From the IMG/VR virus record IMGVR_UViG_3300047297_000084, positions 1 to 35,986 of that record: 35,986 nt of DNA. One strand, 5' to 3'. Origin of the DNA: a virus. Position numbers and translations under genes: made by a program. Shown one piece after another: positions 15,174 through 23,550 of this stretch. The first letter of the stretch is position 1. Every line of letters starts with the position of its first letter. The notes under the pieces are model-generated. The model was not told where the DNA came from. It ran no database searches and saw only the letters and a program-made list of their open reading frames with translations.

Positions 15174-15476
15174 TTATTTCCCGATTACAACGTGCCAATG
15201 TGGCCCAGTGGCGTGTTTAGATGGATTAGTAACTTCGTCCCTAGCTTCTACAATATTGTATCCAGCTTGGCGAATAGAATTGATGTATTGATTGAAAGTT
15301 ACGCCCGGAATTGGTGCGATGTCAACCGCGCCACGGCTAGTGGCGTGATACGAACGTGGGTTGGCCTTTGACAACGGATGGCTTGGGCCACGATAACCTG
15401 AAGTGATACGAGCGTTGGGGAAGAGTTGCTGGACTACAGACCTACCGTCCGCGAAATCCGCCGGTAGTGTTGCCAC
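15174..15476 (-). CDS. M15-type peptidase domain protein, virion-associated
   Basis: The product carries metallopeptidase M15-like motifs: RITSGYRGPSHPL, SYHATSRGAVDI (histidine and aspartate metal ligands) and a terminal GPHWHVVIGK (HxH). Such enzymes cleave peptide cross-links of peptidoglycan; placed among ejection proteins it could open the wall during DNA entry. I prefer a GTG start at 15476, which has a GGGAGG ribosome-binding site 5 nt away and gives 100 residues with a 35-bp overlap with the upstream gene. An ATG at 15566 gives 130 residues but demands a 125-bp overlap and has no family support. Spacing of the first metal motif differs slightly from the classical SxHxxGxAxD, so activity is probable rather than certain. 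Confidence 0.7.
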   Translation of the reverse strand: MATLPADFADGRSVVQQLFPNARITSGYRGPSHPLSKANPRSYHATSRGAVDIAPIPGVTFNQYINSIRQAGYNIVEARDEVTNPSKHATGPHWHVVIGK

Positions 15477-16212
15477 TACCACCTCCCAGATACTGTGCCG
15501 CTTTACCTTTGCCAAAGATGCTATCGAATTGTTCTGGAGTTCCCACGCCGGAACGAAGATCGTCAATAGCCGCTTGTGGGATAGTTTGCGCGGCTGGGGT
15601 TTGCCCGCCCCCGCTAGACATAAGATCAGACGCCTGTATGTACGTTGTCCCCGCCGGACCAGTTACCGTGATAACACCCTGCTCCGCAGCGACATTGCGA
15701 AGAATTCTCTGGGCTTCTGGCGATCCTAGGGGGATACCGGCGGCTTCGATTTTCTTTTCGGCGTCAGTCAGTTGGCGGCCTTTTTGCCGGTTAATCATGT
15801 ACTCCGCCAACTGCTTGCCGTCCAACAACGCAACCATGTTACGTTCACTGGGCGGGAGTGAATTGAGGAACGCTTGCTCTTGCTGGGACTTCTGTTCCAA
15901 CTGCGCAATCTGAAATTGTGCGTTCAGCTTGTCCATTTGCTGCTTGCGGACATTCTGGAGAACAGCGGCTGGATCAACCGCGCCACGGCTGCCTGCGGCT
16001 TGAAGTACTTGGCCCAGCGCCGATATTTTCTCACCAGTTGATAGCTTGCCAATACCGCCGCTCATAAGAGCCTGCATGTCCGCAACATACTTCGCCGTTG
16101 GCGAAAGCGTAGGCTGCACCGTAGCGGGCATACCAGAAGGAAAAACCGCTCCACCACTTGGGGAAGTGCGGTTTAGACCGACCGAACGCATTATATCTTG
16201 GATCGACGACAT
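15442..16212 (-). CDS. internal virion structural protein, 256 residues
   Basis: A Gln/Ala-rich helical protein. Residues about 85-125 form a likely coiled coil (NVRKQQMDKLNAQFQIAQLE, QKSQQEQAFLNSL). The C-terminal segment includes IDDLRSGVGTPEQFDSIFGK and ends in a Gly-rich tail (YLGGGSGNTTGGFRGR). The start at 16212 sits 4 nt after the preceding gene. The pair of Q/A-rich proteins here, followed by a large glycine/alanine-rich protein, is the usual order of ejection proteins in podovirus-like phages. Not recognised beyond that. The Gly-rich tail codons also contain the ribosome-binding site for the M15 peptidase. Confidence 0.6.
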   Translation of the reverse strand: MSSIQDIMRSVGLNRTSPSGGAVFPSGMPATVQPTLSPTAKYVADMQALMSGGIGKLSTGEKISALGQVLQAAGSRGAVDPAAVLQNVRKQQMDKLNAQFQIAQLEQKSQQEQAFLNSLPPSERNMVALLDGKQLAEYMINRQKGRQLTDAEKKIEAAGIPLGSPEAQRILRNVAAEQGVITVTGPAGTTYIQASDLMSSGGGQTPAAQTIPQAAIDDLRSGVGTPEQFDSIFGKGKAAQYLGGGSGNTTGGFRGR

Positions 16213-16216
16213 CTAC

Positions 16217-17065
16217 TTAACCACCTTTGCCGAAGAGTTCAAGGAGAGCACCAATCGAGGACGCAGCCGACCCAACTTGGCCGAGCGTTGACTGGCCTGG
16301 TGCAGTTGTCGTTGCCGTGATTGGCGATGGAAGACCCTGCGAACCCATGAGCAACGTCTGAAGCTGTTGCTGCGGGAAGCCACGCTGTTCAATGAAGTCA
16401 CGGTATGCAAGGTCGAGGTTCTGCTGAGCCATGCCGCGCTGCGCTTGGCCTGCGCCCTGAAGCATTGCTGCGTAAGTCTGCTGATTGCCGAGAGCCTGTT
16501 GGCCAAAGCCTGTCAAGGCTTGTGCACCCGCAAGCTGCTGTGCTGGCAGACCCTGTGCAAACCCAGCGGCTTGCGTGTATCCCTGATTATACAGATTCGC
16601 CAGCGTCTGGGCGGTATTCAAATCCTGCTCACCTGCAAGCTGTGCTTCGTAAACACCACGGCGTTCGTTGCCGAATGCCCGCGATGAAGCCATCTGAGCC
16701 TTCGTTGCTGCGTCACGTTCGGCGCGGTTCTGTGCAAGGCGGGCCATCGTGGCGTCGATGACGTTGGTCTGGAACGGCGACATGAAGCCAGACACATCTT
16801 GCTGAAACTGCTGCGGCGAGTAGCCAGCCGCACGCTCAGCAACACCAGTAGCCTGTTGCAGTTGCGGCATACCAACTTGATTGGTAGCCGCGTCAATAGC
16901 AGTTTGGAAACCTTGCTGTTCAGCGGGGCGGAACTGCGCAATGCGCGGACCTTGATATGCCTGATACGGAATGGACGCAACTTGTTGTGCCGCTCCGTAG
17001 TTACGCGCCAGAATATCCTGAATGAAAGGATTGAGTGACTGAGTTTGCGTAGTAGTTACCGCCAT
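16217..17065 (-). CDS. Gln/Ala-rich internal virion protein, 282 residues
   Basis: The product is rich in glutamine and alanine with short repeated helical patterns (QPQ, QQ, AQ and GFGQQALGNQQ motifs) and contains AERDAATKAQMASSRAFGNE and YRDFIEQRGFPQQQLQTLLM. The latter phrase resembles a segment I know from tail-associated or ejection proteins of environmental podovirus-like phages. The C-terminus is short and hydrophobic (GQVGSAASSIGALLELFGKG). No enzyme motif is seen. Position directly before the two other internal proteins supports an ejection or tail-tip role. Confidence 0.6.
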   Translation of the reverse strand: MAVTTTQTQSLNPFIQDILARNYGAAQQVASIPYQAYQGPRIAQFRPAEQQGFQTAIDAATNQVGMPQLQQATGVAERAAGYSPQQFQQDVSGFMSPFQTNVIDATMARLAQNRAERDAATKAQMASSRAFGNERRGVYEAQLAGEQDLNTAQTLANLYNQGYTQAAGFAQGLPAQQLAGAQALTGFGQQALGNQQTYAAMLQGAGQAQRGMAQQNLDLAYRDFIEQRGFPQQQLQTLLMGSQGLPSPITATTTAPGQSTLGQVGSAASSIGALLELFGKGG

Positions 17066-17135
17066 TATAATCTCCGTGCGGACTGACCGCCTAATCCTTC
17101 GTTATTAACACAAAACAAAATAAATTGACAGCCCA

Positions 17136-18248
17136 TTACTGCTGAACCTGCGTAACTGCAACATGCGCTGTTGGAATAGATGGATGGAATGCGGTTGCCG
17201 CCACAGTCGTCGGCTTGAGAGCCGTGTCATCTACCGCCCACATAAGTTCGACGTAATCATTTACACCAAGAGAAACAAAGTCATTGATGGAAAGGACCAA
17301 GTAGCCACCGTTGTCGCTCAAAGAACCAACTGCGGAACTTGCGCCGATGTTTGTCGTGCCATTCTTACGAAGCCACATCCAGCCCCGTTTAATGCTAGAG
17401 TTTGAAGAAGAAAATTGGATGCGTGCAGCAAAGTTGTAGAGGCCGCTGTGGGCTACAGTCAAGCGCGTTGTCGGGCTTCCGGTCAACGTGACACCCTCCG
17501 CAATTACGGATGTGTCCCACGCCAGCGCGTAGGCGGTATTCGCTGCGGCTGGTGTGGCGGTTGTGTTGTGGGTGAATTGGCCGAAATAGTATTGCTGCTC
17601 AATCGCAGGCCGGACGAATATCTCTCCGTCAGTCGTACCCACTTTTAGCACAGCCGCGACCGGAACCACGTTGTTCGGTGCTGTCGGCTTTACGTTTGTG
17701 AACGCACCCGCTGTAGTTGGCGAGGCATAGAGAAGATCGCCGACAGCGAAGCCGCCTGTATTGACGCCACGAACGTGGCCGAATGTTGTGCAGTAGCCAA
17801 CCTCGCCGCTGTCGGGCAGTTCATGGGTGAGAACGCCGAGGATGTAGAGCGTAGGCGTCGTGCCATCGGCTAGATATTTGGTGACGGAAAGCACGTTGTT
17901 CGCGCCAACGCCAGCGAAACCTACGACAGCCCCGTTTGGAATGGTGCTGCCCGTGCTATTCTGCACACGGGCGAACGCCTCTTGGCCAACCTGTTGAACG
18001 ACACCATACTCCATGCCGAGATCGAGCGTCCCGTCAATCGTGTTCCACGACAACGAACCTTCAGTCGGCGTGTGCGTATCCGTCGTAATGAACGAGGCGT
18101 CGGAGACAATCAGCTTAGCAGGCTGGTAAACACCTACGTCTTGGCCCTTCTCGTAAACAGTAGACGAGTACAGTTCGATCAGCCGGTTGCGCTGTGCCTC
18201 ATAAGACGGGGTATATACCGCCGGGGGTGGTGGTAGCTTAATGCTCAC
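17136..18248 (-). CDS. tail-associated protein with C-terminal jelly-roll-like domain
   Basis: A 370-residue virion protein. The first half contains beta-rich segments typical of phage decoration or fibre-base proteins (QNSTGSTIPNGAVVGFAG, TPTLYILGVLTHELPDSGEV, GGFAVGDLLYASPTTAGAF). The last about 140 residues (QQYYFGQFTHNTTATPAAAN, LTVAHSGLYNFAARIQFSSS, KRGWMWLRKNG, FVSLGVNDYVELMWAV) have the strand pattern of a C1q/TNF-like jelly roll, a fold often used as a trimeric receptor-binding knob. Start is GTG at 18248, overlapping the previous stop. A 70-bp A/T-rich gap follows. Function as a receptor-binding or capping protein is inference. Confidence 0.6.
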   Translation of the reverse strand: MSIKLPPPPAVYTPSYEAQRNRLIELYSSTVYEKGQDVGVYQPAKLIVSDASFITTDTHTPTEGSLSWNTIDGTLDLGMEYGVVQQVGQEAFARVQNSTGSTIPNGAVVGFAGVGANNVLSVTKYLADGTTPTLYILGVLTHELPDSGEVGYCTTFGHVRGVNTGGFAVGDLLYASPTTAGAFTNVKPTAPNNVVPVAAVLKVGTTDGEIFVRPAIEQQYYFGQFTHNTTATPAAANTAYALAWDTSVIAEGVTLTGSPTTRLTVAHSGLYNFAARIQFSSSNSSIKRGWMWLRKNGTTNIGASSAVGSLSDNGGYLVLSINDFVSLGVNDYVELMWAVDDTALKPTTVAATAFHPSIPTAHVAVTQVQQ

Positions 18249-19726
18249 CTACGGCCACCCGGAATTGCGTTAAGGCGCTGAACCCCAACCCGCCAATCAG
18301 ATGGCGTTGTAGTTGTTACGCGCATCTTGATCTGGCGTCCGTTGAAGCGAACCGATGTCGGCTGCGTCAAACTATACGGGCCGTAAGTTGTCTCTTCACT
18401 TGTCGGATAATAGCGTGTCTTAAATGTGGCGGAGACGCTACCCTGATTGCGTTCGTCAGGAATCATCTCGTTAATATACAAAATCTGGTCGCCGTTTCCA
18501 ATCTGGAACGGACCGCTCTCGGCGTAAGGAAGCGCGTCGCTGTAGTTCAGGCCGACTTCATGGTCGTAGATAAAGCCATCCGTACCAATCATGATTGGGT
18601 TACGGAACACGCTGCGGTCTGTACCCGCCGTGCGGGCCAGTGTGCCAATCGACCAATGGTTTTCTACATAATCCCATACGACATAGCTGTCGTTCTCGTT
18701 CGAGCCAGCCGATGGATAGAACCACCAGACTTCGTTGTACTGGCTGTTGTTGACGGCGTAGACTTTAGACAACTGGTTCGTATTAAGGTTGTTGAACACA
18801 TAGTCATAGACTTCGCACTGCAAGGGCTTGACGTAGCCATCATAAATGTGGAAGCCCTTCTGGCCCATCCACACCGCCTGATTGTCGAGAACGGCAACGC
18901 AGTTAGCGGACGCAGCACCGCAGGCACGGCCTGCGATTTCCGCTTGATACACAAATGGCTGGCCCACATATGTCAGAACGTGCGCGTCAATGTCCGTTAA
19001 GATAAGGTTCTGGCCACGAACGCGCTTGCCAGTGATGATCCGGCCCGATGTTTGTAGGATGATGCTACCAGCAAGATTGGTAGAAGATGGCGTCCAAACA
19101 GTATTGTCTTCGAGATCGGACCACGCAACCTTACGGCCATCGCCTGACGCACCAAGCGCAAACAACGAACGGTCGGCGGTGACAAGAAGGCCGATGTTAT
19201 TGACGGGCGCGTTGGCGATTACCGCAGCTTTGGTTGGCGTAGTATAGTCAAGCTGCCACTCATACAGCTTGCCGTCAGATGTCGAACAGCCGACGAGATA
19301 TTCGCCCCAAGTGTCTAGCGACCATGTGGTAGCGGCTGTTACAGAGCCAGTGTCAGGACGAGGCGTACCATAATAGCCACCACCATAAGTATCAATCCCG
19401 TAGCCAGCGCCTGTAGAAGCATCGTCCGACCCCGCTGTAAAACCAACAGGCGTAATATCTACCAGAACATTGGACTGTGTAACAGCATAAAGTTTCGACG
19501 AAGTTCCGATGGCCATGAGGCGTACACTGCCGTTCGTCTTCCAAGTAAGAAGCGAACGAGCCTTGCCCGTTAGCGCCGAGATGTTGCGCTCCTCCCACCC
19601 GCCGACCGGCTCCATAGCGCCTTCTGTCCAGCGCACAAGATTAACGTCGTACCACCGCCCGGTGGACTGAAGTTCAGTGCCGTTGCGAAATACGCCGGGA
19701 GGAATGTTAATCGGAATTAGCGCCAT
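18245..19726 (-). CDS. packaged DNA stabilisation / tail protein (P22 gp10-like)
   Basis: A 493-residue beta-propeller-like protein. The N-terminus (LIPINIPPGVFRNGTELQST, GRWYDVNLVRWTEGAMEP, VGGWEE) and internal repeats of W-containing blades (GKLYEWQLDYTTPT, GRKVAWSDLEDNTVWTPSS, NEVWWFYPSA, YVVWDYVENHWSIG) match the phage stabilisation protein family that includes P22 gp10. The family forms part of the tail tube and plugs the portal vertex. The C-terminal domain (DQILYINEMIPDERNQGS, RFNGRQIKMRV) is the usual jelly-roll-like end. It follows the lysis genes in the late operon, separated by a short hairpin. Confidence 0.8.
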   Translation of the reverse strand: MALIPINIPPGVFRNGTELQSTGRWYDVNLVRWTEGAMEPVGGWEERNISALTGKARSLLTWKTNGSVRLMAIGTSSKLYAVTQSNVLVDITPVGFTAGSDDASTGAGYGIDTYGGGYYGTPRPDTGSVTAATTWSLDTWGEYLVGCSTSDGKLYEWQLDYTTPTKAAVIANAPVNNIGLLVTADRSLFALGASGDGRKVAWSDLEDNTVWTPSSTNLAGSIILQTSGRIITGKRVRGQNLILTDIDAHVLTYVGQPFVYQAEIAGRACGAASANCVAVLDNQAVWMGQKGFHIYDGYVKPLQCEVYDYVFNNLNTNQLSKVYAVNNSQYNEVWWFYPSAGSNENDSYVVWDYVENHWSIGTLARTAGTDRSVFRNPIMIGTDGFIYDHEVGLNYSDALPYAESGPFQIGNGDQILYINEMIPDERNQGSVSATFKTRYYPTSEETTYGPYSLTQPTSVRFNGRQIKMRVTTTTPSDWRVGVQRLNAIPGGRR

Positions 19727-19738
19727 GTTTTTATCCGT

Positions 19739-19754
19739 ACCTAAAGTCTTAGGT
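19739..19754. other. short perfect hairpin between lysis and tail genes
   Basis: ACCTAA (19739-19744) pairs with TTAGGT (19749-19754) around a 4-nt loop, in the 34-nt gap between Rz1 and the gp10-like gene. It is too weak to terminate and has no T run at its end; it may tune mRNA processing. Confidence 0.3.
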
Positions 19755-19760
19755 CTTATA

Positions 19761-20114
19761 TCACTTTTTAGAAGTTTTTACAGCTTCTTCCCATGCCTCT
19801 ATAGTTCGGCGGTGGCGCAGTGCACAATCACCGTATTTAGCTATTATATCAATTTCCCATATAGCGCGCTCTGGGTCGGCGAGTGGGTTGGGGATCGAGG
19901 GCAGCGGCGGGCAGTTACTCGCTAGGTTCGCCGGAGGCTGCGGCATTGGCGCGACTGACACCGCCTTCGAGCAGCCCGACAACGCGAACATCAGGAACAC
20001 AATCAGCAGAAACAGCAGGCAAAGTCTTATATATCTCGCGGATTGTTTCTCGCTCTTCGGCGACCACGACATCGGCTTTATCTCGTTCGGCTTGGTAAAG
20101 CGTAGAAACCGCAT
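19761..20114 (-). CDS. Rz1-like outer-membrane spanin lipoprotein
   Basis: The product has a hydrophobic signal segment (YIRLCLLFLLIVFLMFALSG) ending in the lipobox LSGC, followed by a proline-rich mature part (APMPQPPANLASNCPPLPSI, PNPLADPERA) and the conserved end IIAKYGDCALRHRRTIEAWE. These are the hallmarks of Rz1 o-spanins. The gene starts inside the Rz gene in a different frame and runs past its end. I give the ATG at 20114 (AAGGA upstream), but an internal ATG at 20072 directly before KSEKQSARY is an equally sensible start. Together with Rz it would fuse inner and outer membranes at lysis. Confidence 0.85.
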   Translation of the reverse strand: MRFLRFTKPNEIKPMSWSPKSEKQSARYIRLCLLFLLIVFLMFALSGCSKAVSVAPMPQPPANLASNCPPLPSIPNPLADPERAIWEIDIIAKYGDCALRHRRTIEAWEEAVKTSKK

Positions 20115-20274
20115 CTATCTGTCCTTGCATTTGCTGGCGTTGCTTTTCCGCCTTTTCCAAAGCCTTGGAATAAGCGGCATCGCACTGCCAGTCTTTGATC
20201 TTCCATCCGGAGGCGAGGCCAATAGCAAGAGCGCCTGCCGCCACATAGCCCATGAATGGATTAATCCGCACCAT
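19915..20274 (-). CDS. Rz-like inner-membrane spanin
   Basis: A 119-residue i-spanin: one N-terminal membrane span (YVAAGALAIGLASGW) and a periplasmic coiled coil (SKALEKAEKQRQQMQGQIDA, LYQAERDKADVVVAEERETI). It overlaps the holin gene by 14 bp and shares most of its second half with the Rz1 frame. Partner of the lipoprotein encoded at 19761-20114. Confidence 0.8.
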   Translation of the reverse strand: MVRINPFMGYVAAGALAIGLASGWKIKDWQCDAAYSKALEKAEKQRQQMQGQIDAVSTLYQAERDKADVVVAEERETIREIYKTLPAVSADCVPDVRVVGLLEGGVSRANAAASGEPSE

Positions 20275-20482
20275 TTATTTTGCCCCATTCTCTCACCGCA
20301 AATATAGTAGCACAAGCTGCAATCGTCGCCGCTAAATCAGTCAGCGATATGGGGGAGCGCGTCATTATTGGCAACGCTACAGCATTAACAATAACGCCGA
20401 CAGCAATACCGACACACGTTACTGGCCTCCACCAAACGCGAACTCGCTCAAGTAGAACGGCTTCGAGTTCTTTAATCGTCAT
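20261..20482 (-). CDS. holin, two-membrane-span type
   Basis: The 73-residue product has two hydrophobic spans (CVGIAVGVIVNAVALPIM and LTDLAATIAACATIFAV) joined by a short loop, with a charged N-terminus (TIKELEAVLLERVRVWWR) and short polar tail. This is class II holin architecture. Its start overlaps the endolysin stop as ATGA, and it precedes the spanins, so it belongs to the lysis cassette. It would form inner-membrane holes releasing the endolysin. Confidence 0.75.
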   Translation of the reverse strand: MTIKELEAVLLERVRVWWRPVTCVGIAVGVIVNAVALPIMTRSPISLTDLAATIAACATIFAVREWGKINGAD

Positions 20483-20871
20483 TTTGGGTCTGGATATTTA
20501 GCGTGAGGAAGTTCCCAATGTGGGCCATCCTTAAATGATTTCCAGTCGCCACCCCAAGTAATTTGTACGTTCTCTAGCTTGGCTGCCTTCTTCATGGCTT
20601 CTTCGATTTTATAAAACAGCGGCCAATCCCAACGGATGCTGCCGCCTACATACGGCGCGATGTCTACCGCAAAGCCGTGAATGTGGCGTGAGCGCATGGT
20701 CCTAGTCGCACCCTTGGCAAACAATTCCTTCTGGCGTGCTGGTGATCGAAGCCCCTCGATGACAGTAAAGTCTATGTCAGAGATGCTGATAGCGCGCCTA
20801 ACGACGCGCACTAAATCAGGATGCACGCCACGAAGGTTTAGTAGGGAGCGGGGGCCTAGCTTAAATGCCAT
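20479..20871 (-). CDS. endolysin, M15-family peptidase
   Basis: The 130-residue product is a single M15-type (VanY/T5 endolysin-like) peptidase: FTVIEGLRSPARQKELFAKG with catalytic-site arginine, SRHIHGFAVDIAPYVGG with the metal-binding His and Asp, and GPHWELP with the terminal HxE-type ligand. Family members such as T5 lys cleave the L-alanyl-D-glutamate bond of peptidoglycan stems. No signal or membrane anchor, so release needs the holin in the overlapping downstream gene. Starts with TAATG coupling to the membrane/coiled-coil gene. Confidence 0.9.
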   Translation of the reverse strand: MAFKLGPRSLLNLRGVHPDLVRVVRRAISISDIDFTVIEGLRSPARQKELFAKGATRTMRSRHIHGFAVDIAPYVGGSIRWDWPLFYKIEEAMKKAAKLENVQITWGGDWKSFKDGPHWELPHAKYPDPK

Positions 20872-21089
20872 TACCGATCTGCCTTGTTGTCCAGCTTGTC
20901 TTCGATCCGGCGAAGGTGCATCATCACCTCGTCGAACTTCTTATCAATGGCGTTGAACTTCTCGTCACCAAACTCCAGCTTGGTTTCTAGAATTGCCAGT
21001 CGGTTACTCAACTGCGTCCACACGCCAATGATGGCGAAGATGCCCGCAACGACGGTGAGAAGCGTGTCGATGCCAAACGACATATCCAT
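20871..21089 (-). CDS. small membrane/coiled-coil protein of the lysis cassette
   Basis: The 72-residue product has one N-terminal span (FGIDTLLTVVAGIFAIIGVW) and a C-terminal charged coiled coil (LAILETKLEFGDEKFNAIDK, EVMMHLRRIEDKLDNKADR). ATG at 21089 lies 2 nt past the preceding stop, suggesting re-initiation; an in-frame TTG at 21104 is the only longer alternative. This architecture occurs in small phage membrane proteins near endolysins, possibly a second holin or holin regulator. No specific family recognised. Confidence 0.6.
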   Translation of the reverse strand: MDMSFGIDTLLTVVAGIFAIIGVWTQLSNRLAILETKLEFGDEKFNAIDKKFDEVMMHLRRIEDKLDNKADR

Positions 21090-21091
21090 TG

Positions 21092-21601
21092 TTAGGCAAC
21101 CCAAACTTCAGCAGGAGCGTCTGGCCATACTGGGTCGAGCATGTCCGCGTCGCGTAGGGCTTGGCGGTAAGCAACAAAGTCTGCCTTGCACTGAGCAGTC
21201 AGGGGGACATCCCCAAGCTGCGTCCAGTCTGTTGCGGATAGTTTCGTGTTACGGGCAGTCTTGTTTGACGCAATGACTTCAGCGTCAATCCGAGCGTGGT
21301 GCGCGGCCTCTTGTTCGGCAGCAGTATGCACCACGTCATCTTCGTCCGTGTAATCGGCAAAGACAGGGCCAAGTATATACTTGGTGTACCACTTGCCTTC
21401 GATCTCCTCGACACCATCGCGCTGACTGTAATGGTAGCGGTCAGGAGACGTGGCCTGCGGGCCTTCAAACACAACGTCTGCGCCAAAGTCGTTAGCCATC
21501 TCTTCCGTAATTACGGACGGGAATGATGTTGTGGGATGCAATCCACGGAACTCATGCTCCGTTACAACTGCGCCTGTTTCTCTTATGCGGTATTCAGCCA
21601 T
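21092..21601 (-). CDS. tail fibre assembly chaperone-like protein
   Basis: The C-terminal part (NTKLSATDWTQLGDVPLTAQ, CKADFVAYRQALRD, DPVWPDAPAEV) matches the phage tail-assembly-chaperone motif in which a TDW-Q-DVPL phrase precedes an AYRQALRD helix and a W-P tail. The N-terminal half (YRIRETGAVVTEHEFRGLHP) is like fibre-assembly proteins that read a partner's C-terminus. It follows the large fibre gene by 11 nt, so it probably folds or attaches that fibre. Length 169 residues is normal. Confidence 0.75.
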   Translation of the reverse strand: MAEYRIRETGAVVTEHEFRGLHPTTSFPSVITEEMANDFGADVVFEGPQATSPDRYHYSQRDGVEEIEGKWYTKYILGPVFADYTDEDDVVHTAAEQEAAHHARIDAEVIASNKTARNTKLSATDWTQLGDVPLTAQCKADFVAYRQALRDADMLDPVWPDAPAEVWVA

Positions 21602-21612
21602 TGTTTTTGTCC

Positions 21613-23538
21613 TTACGCGATGGCGAGATAGATGTAGGTTGCGGCATTGACGTTGACGTTTGTTGCAGCAACTTGGTTAACCACGAAGCCGCTGCTGGCG
21701 GTGTCAACGCTGTCGTCTGTTGTGACTTCTGCGCTTATGTCGTTCAGCGATATATGCGGGTCATTGGCAGCGACAATCCCACGGGCCGCATCCCAAACGT
21801 ACCAATCGCCAGCAGCGTCAGTCCGCTTAATCATCACAAACCGCGCACCCGCAGCAAACGCGCAGTTGATCGTCTGGCTGCTTCCATTGCCCGTGTAGCT
21901 GCCGACCTTGCTGACCCCCGGTGCAGAGGCGAAGAGGTAGGCAACGTAGGTATTTCCGCTGGCATTAAGCTCACTAAACGAGATATCCATGCCAAAGGTT
22001 GTAGCAGTTGGCGTTTTCCATGTGCCAGCAACAGTGCCAACTGCCGCCGCTAGATTTACCAAAAGATATTTATCGTTAGGCGATGAAAGCGCAGAGCAAT
22101 AAGCAATCCATGCTCCAGTAGCCCCGCGATTTTTGATGATAATCAACTCAGGCGCAACGCCAAGGTTGTGGTTGACCGTGCGGGCAACACCCGTCCCCGT
22201 ATAGCACACCTCATCGAAGAAGCCGGGGGCGCGGCGCAGTGTGTAATAAATCTGACTAGCGTCCGCTAATCCGTAACCCTGCACCAACCCTGTGTTCCAC
22301 CAGTTGTAGGCGTAGGGGTAGGTCGGGCTATCTTCCGCGTTAGCCGATGTACTTTTGATACGTTTCTGAGGGGTGCTGCTGGTATTGTTCGAGGCAGTTG
22401 CCCCACGCAAACGGTCGATAAATGCCCAGTTATCAGTGGCGTTGTTGCTGTTACGCTGCCCGCTGATCATGAGATCGACAGGGAAGTTGGTCGTAATCGC
22501 CGTGTCAACCGCCAAGCTGGTAGCAAATGGAGCAAACACACTCGTCCCCAGCGTCGGTGTCCGCATAGGCCCGCGACGGATGGCCATGTAGATGTAGGTT
22601 CCACCAGAGGCATTGCTCTCACCCCAAGCAGCAGTATTACCAGACATTATTCCTGTCGCGCCCGGAGCCACAGAACCCACTTCAACCTCAGCCGCGCTGC
22701 TGTTGGAATAAATATTTTGTACATCTCCCCCTGCAACAGCGCCACGCATAACATCCACAACAATCCAGTCGGAAGTAGTATCTGTTCTCTTTACCAAAAA
22801 CCATTGTGGTTCAAAACCAAGTGTGGCAATTAAGCTATTTGCTGTGCCATTACCCGTATAGCTCCCACACTGAATAATCCCGTCGGACGTTGCGTCGTGG
22901 GCGTAGAGGTAGGCGACGTATGTGCCGCCGGATGCGTTGACGTTTGCGTTGTCATACAGCGTGAATGTGGTTGACGTAGCAACAAGGCCGCCCTGATTAA
23001 CTTGAGCGGCGGTTGAATTTAGTTTGAGTGAAAAGTTAGGTATTGATCTATGATAAGTCCACCAATCACCAGTGCTATCTGTGCGTTTTATAATTATTAA
23101 ACCCGGAGCTATGCCAAGGTTATGGGCGATGTTTCGGTCAGCACCCGTCCCAGTCCACGTTACAACATCAAAGAACTTAGGTGCTTCGCGGAATGTCCAT
23201 GATGCGTAGTTATATGTAGAGTTGTTAAGGTCAGTATTTGCCGTTGTAAACGAATAGCCATTTGAGGCCATAGTAAAGTTGTAATCAGCGCGAGACAGCG
23301 ACTGCTGCGTTAAGTCAGTCGAAAGCACCATGCCGGGGCGCGCACTATCAAAAAGAATGTGTTCTTTGGTTTGATTGCGCGCCTTCGTCCAGACAAGGCC
23401 GCCCTTACCGGCAAGATTGATGCCGTTTTCGATTGTCCGAAGAGAGGCGCTGCTGTTGCCCGTGTACAGGTACGTTGAGAACACGTCCTCGACGAACAGC
23501 TTATCGTCAGATACTTGTGATGAATTAGCGGAGAACAT
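21613..23538 (-). CDS. tail fibre with four DUF7483-like repeats
   Basis: A 641-residue fibre. Four related modules of roughly 95-115 residues repeat a pattern: YTGTG or YTGNG, then HNLG-APELIIIK or GFEPQWFLVK, then a TGDW tryptophan core, and finally SGGTYVAYLYA. Starts of the modules lie near residues 125, 224, 442 and 548; a distinct, less repetitive region (about 330-440) intervenes. The N-terminus (NSSQVSDDKLFVEDVFSTYL, YTGNSSASL) fits attachment to the tail. This repeat type is widespread in fibres of aquatic phages. It is probably the main host-recognition fibre; the adjacent chaperone-like gene supports this. Confidence 0.8.
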   Translation of the reverse strand: MFSANSSQVSDDKLFVEDVFSTYLYTGNSSASLRTIENGINLAGKGGLVWTKARNQTKEHILFDSARPGMVLSTDLTQQSLSRADYNFTMASNGYSFTTANTDLNNSTYNYASWTFREAPKFFDVVTWTGTGADRNIAHNLGIAPGLIIIKRTDSTGDWWTYHRSIPNFSLKLNSTAAQVNQGGLVATSTTFTLYDNANVNASGGTYVAYLYAHDATSDGIIQCGSYTGNGTANSLIATLGFEPQWFLVKRTDTTSDWIVVDVMRGAVAGGDVQNIYSNSSAAEVEVGSVAPGATGIMSGNTAAWGESNASGGTYIYMAIRRGPMRTPTLGTSVFAPFATSLAVDTAITTNFPVDLMISGQRNSNNATDNWAFIDRLRGATASNNTSSTPQKRIKSTSANAEDSPTYPYAYNWWNTGLVQGYGLADASQIYYTLRRAPGFFDEVCYTGTGVARTVNHNLGVAPELIIIKNRGATGAWIAYCSALSSPNDKYLLVNLAAAVGTVAGTWKTPTATTFGMDISFSELNASGNTYVAYLFASAPGVSKVGSYTGNGSSQTINCAFAAGARFVMIKRTDAAGDWYVWDAARGIVAANDPHISLNDISAEVTTDDSVDTASSGFVVNQVAATNVNVNAATYIYLAIA

Positions 23539-23550
23539 TACTCGTTTCCC

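Noticed and set aside
17066-17135. Internal promoter in the 70-bp A/T-rich gap
   Set aside because: The best match (CTGTCA, 17 bp, TTAATA) is too poor to support a call.
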